NCBI RefSeq assembly: GCF_019801215.1
Contig: NZ_JAHVJO010000003.1
Location: 124,001 to 188,000 of the forward strand
Source: Fictibacillus nanhaiensis
Lineage (GTDB): Bacteria > Bacillota > Bacilli > Bacillales > Fictibacillaceae
Direction of reading: 5' to 3'
DNA: 64,000 bases
Shown here: positions 35,278 to 43,001 of the stretch, in pieces
Layout of the letters: each line of letters starts with the position of its first letter
How positions within the stretch are numbered: the stretch's first letter is position 1
Notes under the pieces: model-generated
What the model saw: only the letters and a program-made list of their open reading frames with translations
The model's database searches: none
What the model was told of the DNA's origin: nothing
Position numbers and translations under genes: made by a program

Positions 35278-35748
35278 CTAGTCCCCCTTCTCTTCATCGA
35301 TCTCGACAATCATTTCAATCTCAATGGCCGTTCCTCCAGGAAGCTGTGCCATTCCTACTGCGGATCTCGCGTGTTTTCCTTTTTCACCAAAAATGTGAAC
35401 TAGCAGATCTGATGCACCGTTGATGACTTTTGGCTGATCTGTAAAATCTTCTGTACAGTTCACGAAACCTAGCAGCTTAACAATTCGTTTCACTTTGTTT
35501 AAACTGCCAAGTTCGTTCTGAACAACGGCAAGCAGGTTCAACATGGACTGTCTTGAAGCTGCATAGCCTTCTTCAAGGGAAAGAGTATCTCCCAGTTTTC
35601 CATGAAACTGATCTACACCTTGTCCTGCTGTAAATAGCAGATTGCCGACTCTTACACAACTCACATAATTTCCAACAGAAGGACGAACTTCTGGCAAAAC
35701 AAGTCCTAAACGTTCAAGCTTATCCTCCGGTGTTTGAATGACTTGCAA
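35278..35748 (-). CDS. nbaF: RidA-superfamily 2-aminomuconate deaminase
   Basis: About 156 residues of the RidA/YjgF fold (LERLGLVLPE, VGNYVSCVRVGNLLFTAGQG, GYAASRQSMLNLLAVVQNELG, GKHARSAVGMAQLPGGTAIEIEMIVEI). The Arg in HARSAVG is the carboxylate-binding residue of active members. In the nba pathway this protein removes the amino group of 2-aminomuconate as ammonia. The start is uncertain: a TTG at 35748 has GGGGTG 6 nt upstream, a second TTG opens the frame at 35775, and all options overlap the upstream decarboxylase gene. Confidence 0.85.
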   Translation of the reverse strand: MQVIQTPEDKLERLGLVLPEVRPSVGNYVSCVRVGNLLFTAGQGVDQFHGKLGDTLSLEEGYAASRQSMLNLLAVVQNELGSLNKVKRIVKLLGFVNCTEDFTDQPKVINGASDLLVHIFGEKGKHARSAVGMAQLPGGTAIEIEMIVEIDEEKGD

Positions 35749-36766
35749 CAGCTGCACCCCGCTTTCGTTTTTCAAGATTTAAAAAGCTTGCAGCATTTCC
35801 TCCGAGCATGCCCTTGCGCTGTTCCTCTGTCAGCTCGAGTGTCTCATCTAGTACTTTTCCCGGGTTCACTTCACGTAAAAGAAAAGGATAATCCGACCCC
35901 ATGAAAATTTTGTCTGAACCAAATCGTTCCATCATGTAACGGATGTTCATTGGATCATAATTTAACGAATCAAAATAAAACTGTTTCGCATAATGACTAG
36001 GTGGATGAGTCGTTAGCCGTAGATGCGGCCACACCTGCCACCCTTGATCAAGTCTTGGTATCAAATATGGAAACGAACCTCCACCATGCGCAAAACAGAT
36101 CTTCAGCTTTGGGAATTTCTCCATCATCCCACTCCATATAAGTGAGGCAGCAGCAAGTGCTGTTTCGCTTGGCATTCCGATCGTGTACATAAAATTATGG
36201 GTGGGCATACGTTCTCGTCCTAACGTTTCCCATGGGTGGATAAACAGCGGAACTTCCCAATGCTCTGCCATTCTAAAAAACTCGATAAACGATGGATGGT
36301 CCAGGTTTTGCCCGTTCACGTTCGTTCCGATTTCAATACCATGAAGACCCAGTTCATTCATGCACCGATCCATTTCTCGAATCGCTGTTTCGGCATCTTG
36401 CATCGGAACAGTTCCTAAACCCGCAAAACGATCCGGATATTCATTCACCGTCTCTGCAATAAAGTCGTTCTGAATCCTCGCCATCATTTCGGCTTGTTCA
36501 GGAGGTGCCCAGTATGAAAAGGTTACGGGAATGGGAGAAAGGACTTGAATGTCGACTCCTTCACGGTCCATATCAAGAATTCGTTTTTTTGGATCCCACA
36601 CTTGGTCCGTGACGTCTCGAAAGTTTTTTCCGCCTACCATAATGGCAGCACCGCACGTGCATGTCCGGTTTAGTACCGGCCACCTTTCCCCACCATACTT
36701 TTTTGCAAAGTCAGGAAACGACTCTGGAATAATATGTGTGTGAAAGTCGATTCTTAGCACTTCCAT
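35720..36766 (-). CDS. nbaD: 2-amino-3-carboxymuconate-6-semialdehyde decarboxylase (ACMSD)
   Basis: A 348-residue zinc-dependent amidohydrolase-fold decarboxylase. It removes the ring-derived carboxylate of ACMS to give 2-aminomuconate semialdehyde. The HxH metal motif is in IDFHTHIIPESF, later ligands in PLFIHPWETLGRERM and ICFAHGGGSFPYLI, and the metal Asp in IFMGSDYPFLLREVNPG. The ATG at 36766 directly abuts GGAGGA. A GTG two codons in has better spacing. It overlaps the dioxygenase gene end by 13 nt. Confidence 0.95.
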   Translation of the reverse strand: MEVLRIDFHTHIIPESFPDFAKKYGGERWPVLNRTCTCGAAIMVGGKNFRDVTDQVWDPKKRILDMDREGVDIQVLSPIPVTFSYWAPPEQAEMMARIQNDFIAETVNEYPDRFAGLGTVPMQDAETAIREMDRCMNELGLHGIEIGTNVNGQNLDHPSFIEFFRMAEHWEVPLFIHPWETLGRERMPTHNFMYTIGMPSETALAAASLIWSGMMEKFPKLKICFAHGGGSFPYLIPRLDQGWQVWPHLRLTTHPPSHYAKQFYFDSLNYDPMNIRYMMERFGSDKIFMGSDYPFLLREVNPGKVLDETLELTEEQRKGMLGGNAASFLNLEKRKRGAAVASHSNTGG

Positions 36767-37290
36767 TCCTCCACATTCTCTGGCATGTGATAGCCGCAGT
36801 CCTTGCACAAGCGAACACGTTCATTGGAATTAAAACTATGAATCGCTTCCTTTACTTGTTTTTCGATATCACTTAATTGAACGGTTACACGGTGCATTTC
36901 CGAATCACAGCGGTCACAGAACCAAACGAAGTCTTCTAGTTCTCCTTGACCGCGTTTTCGTTCAATTACAAGTCCATAAGAATCGGCAACACGATGTGGT
37001 GAATGCGGAACCATTGCTGGAAGCATGAAGACGTCTCCTTCTTTTACTTCAACAACCTCACGCTTGCCTTGATTATTGATGATCTCTACATAACAGCTTC
37101 CTTTGATCTGATAAAAAAACTCATCTGATGGATCCACATGAAAGTCGCGCCTTTTGTTTGGTCCGCCCAAAATCATAGCGATAAATTCAGAATCCTGCCA
37201 AATGACTTTGTTGTTTACCGGGGGTTTGAGCAAGTCTTTGTTTTCATCGATCCACTTTAATAGGTTAAAAGATTTTAACGTTGTACTCAT
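36754..37290 (-). CDS. nbaC: 3-hydroxyanthranilate 3,4-dioxygenase
   Basis: A 178-residue extradiol dioxygenase of the cupin fold that opens 3-hydroxyanthranilate to ACMS. Iron ligands are visible: His and Glu in FHVDPSDEFFYQIKG and His in MVPHSPHR, with substrate-binding Arg in KRRDFHV and VIERKR. The bacterial C-terminal rubredoxin-like metal site is complete: WFCDRCDS and RLCKDCGYHMP. AAAAGGAGGTCATTAGA precedes the ATG. It lies 15 nt after the monooxygenase gene. Confidence 0.96.
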   Translation of the reverse strand: MSTTLKSFNLLKWIDENKDLLKPPVNNKVIWQDSEFIAMILGGPNKRRDFHVDPSDEFFYQIKGSCYVEIINNQGKREVVEVKEGDVFMLPAMVPHSPHRVADSYGLVIERKRGQGELEDFVWFCDRCDSEMHRVTVQLSDIEKQVKEAIHSFNSNERVRLCKDCGYHMPENVEEWKC

Positions 37291-37305
37291 TCTAATGACC
37301 TCCTT

Positions 37306-38793
37306 TTATTTCGCCAGCTTAGGCTGGTCGGTTACGAAGTTTTCCGTTACTGAAAGTGCTTCCTCTACCATGGAGAATTTTGCTCTTCTTTTATATCCGT
37401 TATAAAAAATGGCTCTCTTACGGATTGGGTCTCCTGTATAGTACCTTTCGTACTGAACGAGACGCTGTCCAAATGCTTCTCCACATAAGTCCCATGCAAG
37501 TTTAAACAGTTTAACGCGTTCAAGAGAATCCACACCATCTCGACCTAAATAATATTTATCAATCTCACCGCGAATCTCTGGTGCATTAAAATCATTACCA
37601 GTCGGTGACATAAGTAAGCCACCCGCCCCAATGATCTGAATCACCTCAATGGCTCTTGGATACATTTTCGGCAGCATGCCGCGAATCGTTTCAAGCGCTG
37701 CCGCACTTGGCATCACCTCACCAGAAGCTGTCGTCTCATACTCATATTCAGCAACCCTCAGCAACGACCGAATCACTTCTACGTTCTGAACGAGCTCTCC
37801 AAGGTCATTTTGTACGTTAAGGTAGCCATCTACGCCGATAGAATCTGCGAGTTTACAAGCGACTTCTGTTGCAAACGCAAGCTTCACATACCCTCTAACC
37901 CCTGATTGATGGGCTGGCTGCTGAGCAATTCCTGTTTTCGGGTATAAAAGGTTCGCCGCTTCGACGTTGTTATAGAGAAAAACACGATCCCACGGAACAA
38001 GAACATCGTTAAATACGAGGAGTGCATCCATTTCTTCAAACCGTGATGCGAGTGGATGATCAAACTGCGAACGCTTTCCATCCTGCATCGGCTCGCGGCA
38101 GATCAGTTTAAGTCCTGGCGTGTCAACCGGTAACGCAAAAGCCAGCGCATATCGCTCGTCACCCGGAGCAAAGCCTGGGAAGGAGTAGATGATGACTTCG
38201 TCGGTAATCGGTGCTAACGTCGCAAGCATTTTTGCTCCACGAACGATTAATCCCTCAGGTGTCTCTTCCACTGCTCCTAGATGAGTGAACATGTCTTGTT
38301 GTCCATGGGAGTTTTTGCTGCGGTCATTTTGTGGGTTGATGATGGCATGAGTTAAGAACAGATCATTGTCTCTTATATAGTTGTAATAACTTTTAATATT
38401 GGTGGACCAATCGGGATTGTACTGATCCAAGAACCATCCGTTGTGTGCCATACCTGTTACGACGACGTTTAGAAAATCTGGTGTACGACCCATGAGTCCA
38501 AACGTTGACTTAGCATAGATCTCAAACAGCTGACTTCTAGCCATCATCTGATCGTAGCTTGTCGGATGTAAAAATGCGTTGTTCACCCGTTCACCCGTCT
38601 CTTCACAAATGTGGGTGATTGATTCTTGATAGGCCGGATCATGCTGCATGTCGTACAGCTTTGCGATCTCTACAATCGGCTGTTTAAAAACAGGTTCGTT
38701 TACAATATCCGTAACTCTTCTGCCCTCTAACCAGATTTCTGGCGAACGCGATTTCAGTCCTTCGATATATTGAGCCCCAGTTCTAATTCCCAC
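37306..38793 (-). CDS. HpaB-family FAD-dependent monooxygenase, probable anthranilate 3-monooxygenase
   Basis: A 495-residue oxygenase component of a two-component flavin monooxygenase, of the 4-hydroxyphenylacetate 3-hydroxylase family ([25 protein letters not shown] at the start; [44 protein letters not shown]). It needs reduced FAD from a separate reductase, which I do not see in this window. Its place directly before 3-hydroxyanthranilate dioxygenase argues for anthranilate 3-hydroxylation, as known for a Geobacillus enzyme (EC 1.14.14.8), rather than hydroxyphenylacetate. The start is GTG with AGGAGG 7 nt upstream. Its promoter carries a cre and an IclR-type operator. Confidence 0.85.
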   Translation of the reverse strand: MGIRTGAQYIEGLKSRSPEIWLEGRRVTDIVNEPVFKQPIVEIAKLYDMQHDPAYQESITHICEETGERVNNAFLHPTSYDQMMARSQLFEIYAKSTFGLMGRTPDFLNVVVTGMAHNGWFLDQYNPDWSTNIKSYYNYIRDNDLFLTHAIINPQNDRSKNSHGQQDMFTHLGAVEETPEGLIVRGAKMLATLAPITDEVIIYSFPGFAPGDERYALAFALPVDTPGLKLICREPMQDGKRSQFDHPLASRFEEMDALLVFNDVLVPWDRVFLYNNVEAANLLYPKTGIAQQPAHQSGVRGYVKLAFATEVACKLADSIGVDGYLNVQNDLGELVQNVEVIRSLLRVAEYEYETTASGEVMPSAAALETIRGMLPKMYPRAIEVIQIIGAGGLLMSPTGNDFNAPEIRGEIDKYYLGRDGVDSLERVKLFKLAWDLCGEAFGQRLVQYERYYTGDPIRKRAIFYNGYKRRAKFSMVEEALSVTENFVTDQPKLAK

Positions 38794-38835
38794 TCAATCT
38801 ACCTCCTATTTTTTTGATGTTCGAATTTGTTACCA

Positions 38836-38865
38836 CTATATAAGAAAGCGCTTACAACGCTCAAT
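38836..38865 (-). promoter_or_regulatory. Predicted sigma-A promoter of the 3-hydroxyanthranilate operon
   Basis: On the minus strand TTGAGC (38860-38865) and TATAGT (38836-38841) are 18 bp apart, a fair -35/-10 pair, about 45 bp upstream of the GTG start. The cre lies inside the spacer, and the palindromic operator lies 7 bp upstream of the -35. Confidence 0.6.
38844..38857. promoter_or_regulatory. CcpA-binding cre site (oxygenase promoter)
   Basis: AGAAAGCGCTTACA matches the cre consensus TGWAANCGNTNWCA at every position except the first T. It sits between the predicted -35 and -10, where CcpA would block polymerase. Confidence 0.7.
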
Positions 38866-38872
38866 GGAGTAA

Positions 38873-38889
38873 TTTCATATTGTGAAATG
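38873..38889. promoter_or_regulatory. Palindromic operator, likely bound by the IclR-family regulator
   Basis: ATTTCATATTGTGAAAT, a 6-bp inverted repeat with a 5-bp centre, embedded in CAATGGAGTA-ATTTCA. The same element is found upstream of iclR at 42709-42725, with the same 7-bp distance to the predicted -35. Confidence 0.72.
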
Positions 38890-38963
38890 TTCAGAAAATT
38901 TATTTATTTCCTAAGCCCACACAATACCCTATTGCATCATAGTTTACGAGTACATCCTTTCCA

Positions 38964-38995
38964 AAAAAAAGAGCTCCTTGTTAAAAGAGCTCTAT
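38964..38995 (-). terminator. Terminator after the TRAP transporter genes
   Basis: On the minus strand AGAGCTC pairs with GAGCTCT around TTTTAACAAG and is followed by TTTTTTTTGG. It ends the dctPQM transcript ahead of the oxygenase promoter. Confidence 0.85.
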
Positions 38996-39001
38996 TCCTT
39001 T

Positions 39002-40285
39002 TTAAAGACCGATCATTCTTGGAATCCAAAGAACCGCATCTTCTAAATATGTGATTAAAAATAATACAGCTATGGCCAGTGCCAGAAATGGTGCAGATGA
39101 TTTAACTAATTTTTCAAACCGTACTTCAGCGATAGAAGAGACGATAAATAAACCTGTTCCTACCGGTGGTGTTAGAAGTCCGATCGTTAAGTTAATACAG
39201 ATGATCACCCCAAAGTGTATCGGATCAATTTCAAAAGCAGTAAGCAATGGCATAAACACGGGCACTAAGATAATGAGTGCAGCAATCCCATCTAACACCA
39301 TTCCAACGAGCAATAACATGATATTGACTAAAAGTAAGAATACTAAAGGATTCTCAGAAAGTGACAGCATGCTGTCTGCGAAAAGCTGCGGAATCTGTTC
39401 AAACGCGATCAGCCAACCAAATATATTAGCCATGGCAATTAAAAATGTAACGGTCGCAGTGCTCACAACGGTGTTAATCATAATCTGCGGAAGCGTCGTC
39501 CATTTTAATTCCCGGTAAAAAAACATGCCAACCAAAAATGCGATCACACATGCTACAGCTGCTGATTCAGTCGCTGTAAACGCTCCGCTTAAGATTCCAA
39601 CGATAATAACGAAAGGCACAACTAAAGCAGGCAATACTTTAACCGTACTGTTCCACATCTCTTTTCCTGTGGCACGCTCGCTTTTTGGGAAATTGTATTT
39701 ATACCCCATAAAAGCGATCAGACTGATAAATCCTGCTCCATAGATTAAGCCTGGTATGATTCCGGCCATAAACAGTCCACCAATGGAAGTGCCAGAAAGT
39801 GTCCCATAAATAATAAAGATCATACTAGGCGGAATGATGGGAGCTACGATCGATGAGGCGAGTGTTAGAGAAGAAGAGAATTCTCGTGAATATCCTTCTC
39901 TCTCCATTTCAGGCACCATGATTTTACTCATCATGGCTGCTTGCGCGTTCGCTGACCCGAGAATAGAAGCTAAGAACATGTTGGCTACAACTGTTACGTA
40001 TGCCAGTCCCCCTCTTACGTGACCCACGAACACCTTTGCAAACTTCACAAGGCGTGTCGTGATTCCCCCGCCATTCATAAGTTCTCCTGCTAACATAAAC
40101 AGAGGGATTGCCAGCAACCCAAAGTTATCAAGACCTGAATACAATCTCATAGGGGTAGAATCTAACAGCGCCGTATTCCCATTCAGAAAAAAATAAACAA
40201 CCGTAATCATTCCTAGCACTAAAGAGATAGGGATACCCATCAATAGAAACAGAAGAAAAATTCCAATAATGAGAACAGCGGTCAT
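39002..40285 (-). CDS. dctM: TRAP transporter large membrane subunit (DctM)
   Basis: A 427-residue protein with about twelve helices, the ion-coupled channel subunit of a tripartite transporter. Typical blocks: IGIFLLFLLMGIPISLVLGM at the start, GLDNFGLLAIPLFMLAGELMNGGGITTRLV, ASIVAPIIPPSMIFIIYGTLSGTSIGGLFMAGIIPGLI, and NLTIGLLTPPVGTGLF near the end. Its ATG overlaps the DctQ stop by 4 nt. With DctP and DctQ it should import an organic acid using the sodium gradient. Confidence 0.96.
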   Translation of the reverse strand: MTAVLIIGIFLLFLLMGIPISLVLGMITVVYFFLNGNTALLDSTPMRLYSGLDNFGLLAIPLFMLAGELMNGGGITTRLVKFAKVFVGHVRGGLAYVTVVANMFLASILGSANAQAAMMSKIMVPEMEREGYSREFSSSLTLASSIVAPIIPPSMIFIIYGTLSGTSIGGLFMAGIIPGLIYGAGFISLIAFMGYKYNFPKSERATGKEMWNSTVKVLPALVVPFVIIVGILSGAFTATESAAVACVIAFLVGMFFYRELKWTTLPQIMINTVVSTATVTFLIAMANIFGWLIAFEQIPQLFADSMLSLSENPLVFLLLVNIMLLLVGMVLDGIAALIILVPVFMPLLTAFEIDPIHFGVIICINLTIGLLTPPVGTGLFIVSSIAEVRFEKLVKSSAPFLALAIAVLFLITYLEDAVLWIPRMIGL

Positions 40286-40764
40286 AATCCTGCCCCCTTT
40301 GTTTTAATGACTTCTACCAAATGTGCAATCACATGGACACACGCAAAAGTTAAACCAATCGGAACAGCGCTGTAAGGAATCCACATCGGCAGTAAAATAC
40401 TTGTAGATTTCTGAAACGCTACACCATCTGAAAGAATCCACGTGTACGTGTATGTCAGAATGAGTACGAGAAAGAGGATGATGAATATTTGACTAAACAC
40501 TACGATCCACATCTTTACTCGTTTTGGACAATAATCAAGCAATAGCGTAACAGCAGCCTGGGACTTATTCTTAAGCCCCAAGCTCCCTCCAATAAAACTG
40601 ATCCAAATCAACAAAAACACAGCAACTTCCCCCGACCAAGATAGAGGTGCATTCAGAAAGTAACGGAATGCGACAGAAAGGGCGACGATTACTGCTAATG
40701 CAAACATGAGGATTAGAGCAAGAAATTTTTCAATCTTAGATATTCCGTTGCTTAAGCTCATCAT
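40282..40764 (-). CDS. dctQ: TRAP transporter small membrane subunit (DctQ)
   Basis: A 160-residue protein with four helices. The family segments are VALSVAFRYFLNAPLSWSGEVAVFLLIWISFIGGSLGLKNKSQAAV and a C-terminal helix pair. AAGGGGGAATCAGC precedes the first of two ATGs. It lies 23 nt after DctP and is coupled to DctM by a 4-nt overlap. Confidence 0.94.
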   Translation of the reverse strand: MMSLSNGISKIEKFLALILMFALAVIVALSVAFRYFLNAPLSWSGEVAVFLLIWISFIGGSLGLKNKSQAAVTLLLDYCPKRVKMWIVVFSQIFIILFLVLILTYTYTWILSDGVAFQKSTSILLPMWIPYSAVPIGLTFACVHVIAHLVEVIKTKGAGL

Positions 40765-40787
40765 GCTGATTCCCCCTTTCCTTCAAC

Positions 40788-41807
40788 TTACTTTCTTACA
40801 GAGTCGATAAATTCTTGAATTAGCGGGTTAGTCGGTCCATATTTTTTATCAAATTCTTCTATAAACGGTTTGAACATATCCGTGTCAATCGAATAGATCT
40901 CCATTCCGTTGTCAGCTAATTCTTTTTTGAACTCTTCTTCTTGGCCAGATCTTGTCTCTACAGCAAAGTCAGCTGCAGCTTTTAACGCTTCACGAACAAT
41001 GTTCTGGTCTTCTTCTGACATGCCTTCAAACGTCTTGCTGTTCACCATGGCAACCGCCGGCCACACCATATGATTAGTTACTGCACCATATTTTGCAACT
41101 TCATAGTATTTATTTGTGATTGCTGCATCGAGGTCCATATCCATTCCATCGATTACCCCAGTCTGTACGGCAGAGTACACTTCAGGCAATGGAAGCCCTT
41201 CTGTGGAAGCACCCATTGATTTGTAGAAATCCTGCATCGGCGGACTTGGTGTTACACGTAGTTTCAGTCCTTTCATATCTTCAGGTTTTTTCACTTGCTT
41301 GTCTTTAAACAACATAACGCGCTGACCGGCAAACAAATAATCAAGCCCTGTAATTCCTTGTTCGTCAAGTGTGGCTAAAATCTTTTTCGCAGGTTCCGAT
41401 TCTCTTGCTTTATGTGCCTCCTCTAGATCTTTAAAGGCATATGGCGCGAACCAAGCTGCAAATGAAGGAGAACGTGAGCTTGTGTAAGCCGCAGTGATAA
41501 AGCCAAAATCAACCGAACCCGACTCAATCTGCTGCATCATATCCGCTTCACTTCCGAGCTGTGATGAAGGATAGATTTCTAGCTCAATTCTTCCGTCTGA
41601 TCGTTCAGCTAACTCTTCCTTAAACTTCTCAGCCGCCTTATGCCACATGTGTGAAGGCGGGGTAATATGAGCTAACTTGAACTTGTATGTCTTATCATTA
41701 GCTGAGGCATCACCGGAACTCGCTGAATCTTTTGCTCCACTATTGCATGATGTTAGAAGAATCAAAAGCAAGAAGAATGAGAGAATCACTTGCAATTCTT
41801 TTTTCAA
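40788..41807 (-). CDS. dctP: TRAP transporter substrate-binding lipoprotein (DctP family)
   Basis: A 339-residue binding protein with lipobox LLTSC, so it is anchored outside the membrane. DctP features: LAHITPPSHMWHKAAEKFKEELAERSDGRIELEIYPSSQLGSEADMMQQIESGSVDFGF, and the carboxylate-binding Arg in KGLKLRVTPSPPMQDFYKSMGAS, followed by LPLPEVYSAVQTGVIDGMD. The context suggests an aromatic acid such as anthranilate as ligand, which is inference. The start is TTG with AAGGAGG upstream. A perfect cre lies 24-37 bp before the start. Confidence 0.94.
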   Translation of the reverse strand: MKKELQVILSFFLLLILLTSCNSGAKDSASSGDASANDKTYKFKLAHITPPSHMWHKAAEKFKEELAERSDGRIELEIYPSSQLGSEADMMQQIESGSVDFGFITAAYTSSRSPSFAAWFAPYAFKDLEEAHKARESEPAKKILATLDEQGITGLDYLFAGQRVMLFKDKQVKKPEDMKGLKLRVTPSPPMQDFYKSMGASTEGLPLPEVYSAVQTGVIDGMDMDLDAAITNKYYEVAKYGAVTNHMVWPAVAMVNSKTFEGMSEEDQNIVREALKAAADFAVETRSGQEEEFKKELADNGMEIYSIDTDMFKPFIEEFDKKYGPTNPLIQEFIDSVRK

Positions 41808-41830
41808 TTCTATTTCCTCCTTTTTTATTA

Positions 41831-41844
41831 TGTAAGCGCTGTCA
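41831..41844. promoter_or_regulatory. CcpA-binding cre site (dctP upstream)
   Basis: TGTAAGCGCTGTCA matches all specified positions of the cre consensus TGWAANCGNTNWCA. It overlaps the iclR stop codon and lies just upstream of dctP, where CcpA could act as a roadblock. Confidence 0.8.
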
Positions 41845-42591
41845 TAATACGCTAATATAACCCAGTTCTTTTGAAATAGACTCAGCTGTTTTTACTACAT
41901 GATGAATCATGTAAGGTGTATCCTGCCCAAGCATGTAAGATACGGGTCCTACCATATTTAGTGCAGCTATGGTCTGTCCGGTATACGATTTTATAGGTGC
42001 TGCAATACCATAAAGACCAAGCTCATTTTCATTATTGCTTATTGCATATCCGTTTGCTCTGATTGATGAAAGTTCATCTTTCAGTTTTTCAACACACGTA
42101 ATCGTGTTAGGAGCACGGCGGAGAAGCCCTCTTGAGATGGTTGGCTTTATCATTGAGGGGTTAAAGCTAAGCAAAACTTTTCCCGTACTTGTACAATAAG
42201 CTGGCTTTGTATCTCCGATAAATGTAGGTACTGGGACTGAATTTGAAGAAGCAACACGCAAAACAAATCGTACTTCCCCACTATCGAGCATCCCAATATG
42301 TACGGTTGTGTTAAACCGTCGAACAAGGCCTTCGCATAACGGCAAAGCCTCCGTGTTAATGTCTTGCTGATACATCACATGGTTGCTCCATTCTAAGAGC
42401 TTCCATCCTAATCTATATTTTTTCTGACTGTCTTGAATCAGTATGCCTTCTGAGCAAAGCGTCCGTACTAAGTGATGTACTGTGCTCGCATTCATGTTTA
42501 GTTTCTCTGCAATCTGCAAGTTTCCTAGTGCTGGTTCATCCTTGGTGAAACAGTTTAATATCCTTGAAATTTTCTGAACAGATGAGATCAC
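41842..42591 (-). CDS. IclR-family transcriptional regulator
   Basis: A 249-residue regulator. The N-terminal winged helix-turn-helix has LGNLQIAEKLNMNASTVHHLVRTLCSEGIL, and the C-terminal IclR effector domain includes the GDTKPAYCTSTGKVLLSF and ISNNENELGLYGIAAPIKSYTGQTIAALNMVGP blocks. Such proteins sense aromatic or small-acid ligands. I chose GTG at 42591, 6 nt after GGGGGAGAA-TTG. The TTG at 42594 is an alternative. It stands first, ahead of dctPQM, with an operator in its own promoter. The matching operator before the oxygenase gene makes it the probable pathway regulator. Confidence 0.92.
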   Translation of the reverse strand: MISSVQKISRILNCFTKDEPALGNLQIAEKLNMNASTVHHLVRTLCSEGILIQDSQKKYRLGWKLLEWSNHVMYQQDINTEALPLCEGLVRRFNTTVHIGMLDSGEVRFVLRVASSNSVPVPTFIGDTKPAYCTSTGKVLLSFNPSMIKPTISRGLLRRAPNTITCVEKLKDELSSIRANGYAISNNENELGLYGIAAPIKSYTGQTIAALNMVGPVSYMLGQDTPYMIHHVVKTAESISKELGYISVL

Positions 42592-42594
42592 CAA

Positions 42595-43001
42595 TTCTCC
42601 CCCTCAAACGGATACGATTTAAAAGAATGTCAGCTTAAAGACAACCACCTCTTCCTTCACCAATATGGGTTCATGGTAATGATAAAGATGATGGCATACA
42701 ATGGTGTAATTTCATAATATGAAATCTCTTAAAATATTTTTTGAATAGTTAGAAAATTATTCGGACTATTGAAGGATAGTGATTATTAGTAAAGAAGAAG
42801 TATAGGTAAAGTAGTTCACCTTACATTTCGATGTTGCCCTTCCTTTTACCTACTAGAAGATTTCACTTTTTAATGAAAAAAATGTAAACTGTATATAGCT
42901 TTTACTTTCTCATTCAATTACTATATGTAGTATAATTACTTTTACATATAAAATAATTTTGGTTGTTTTTTCATGATCTTACATTGAAAGAGGTGTGAGC
43001 G
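42595..43001. other. 407-bp region between divergent iclR and sensor kinase
   Basis: It holds the iclR operator at 42709-42725 and, further right, an AT-rich stretch with TATAAT at 42931-42936 that may be the -10 of the kinase gene, though no good -35 is visible. No coding frame was seen. Confidence 0.45.
42709..42725. promoter_or_regulatory. Palindromic operator upstream of iclR
   Basis: ATTTCATAATATGAAAT in the context CAATGGTGTA-ATTTCA. It matches the element at 38873-38889 through its flanks and lies 7 bp upstream of a possible -35 (TTGTAT, minus strand, 42696-42701). Confidence 0.7.

Noticed and set aside
37306-38793. 4-hydroxyphenylacetate 3-hydroxylase (homoprotocatechuate pathway)
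   Set aside because: The downstream genes are those of 3-hydroxyanthranilate degradation, and no homoprotocatechuate dioxygenase is present.
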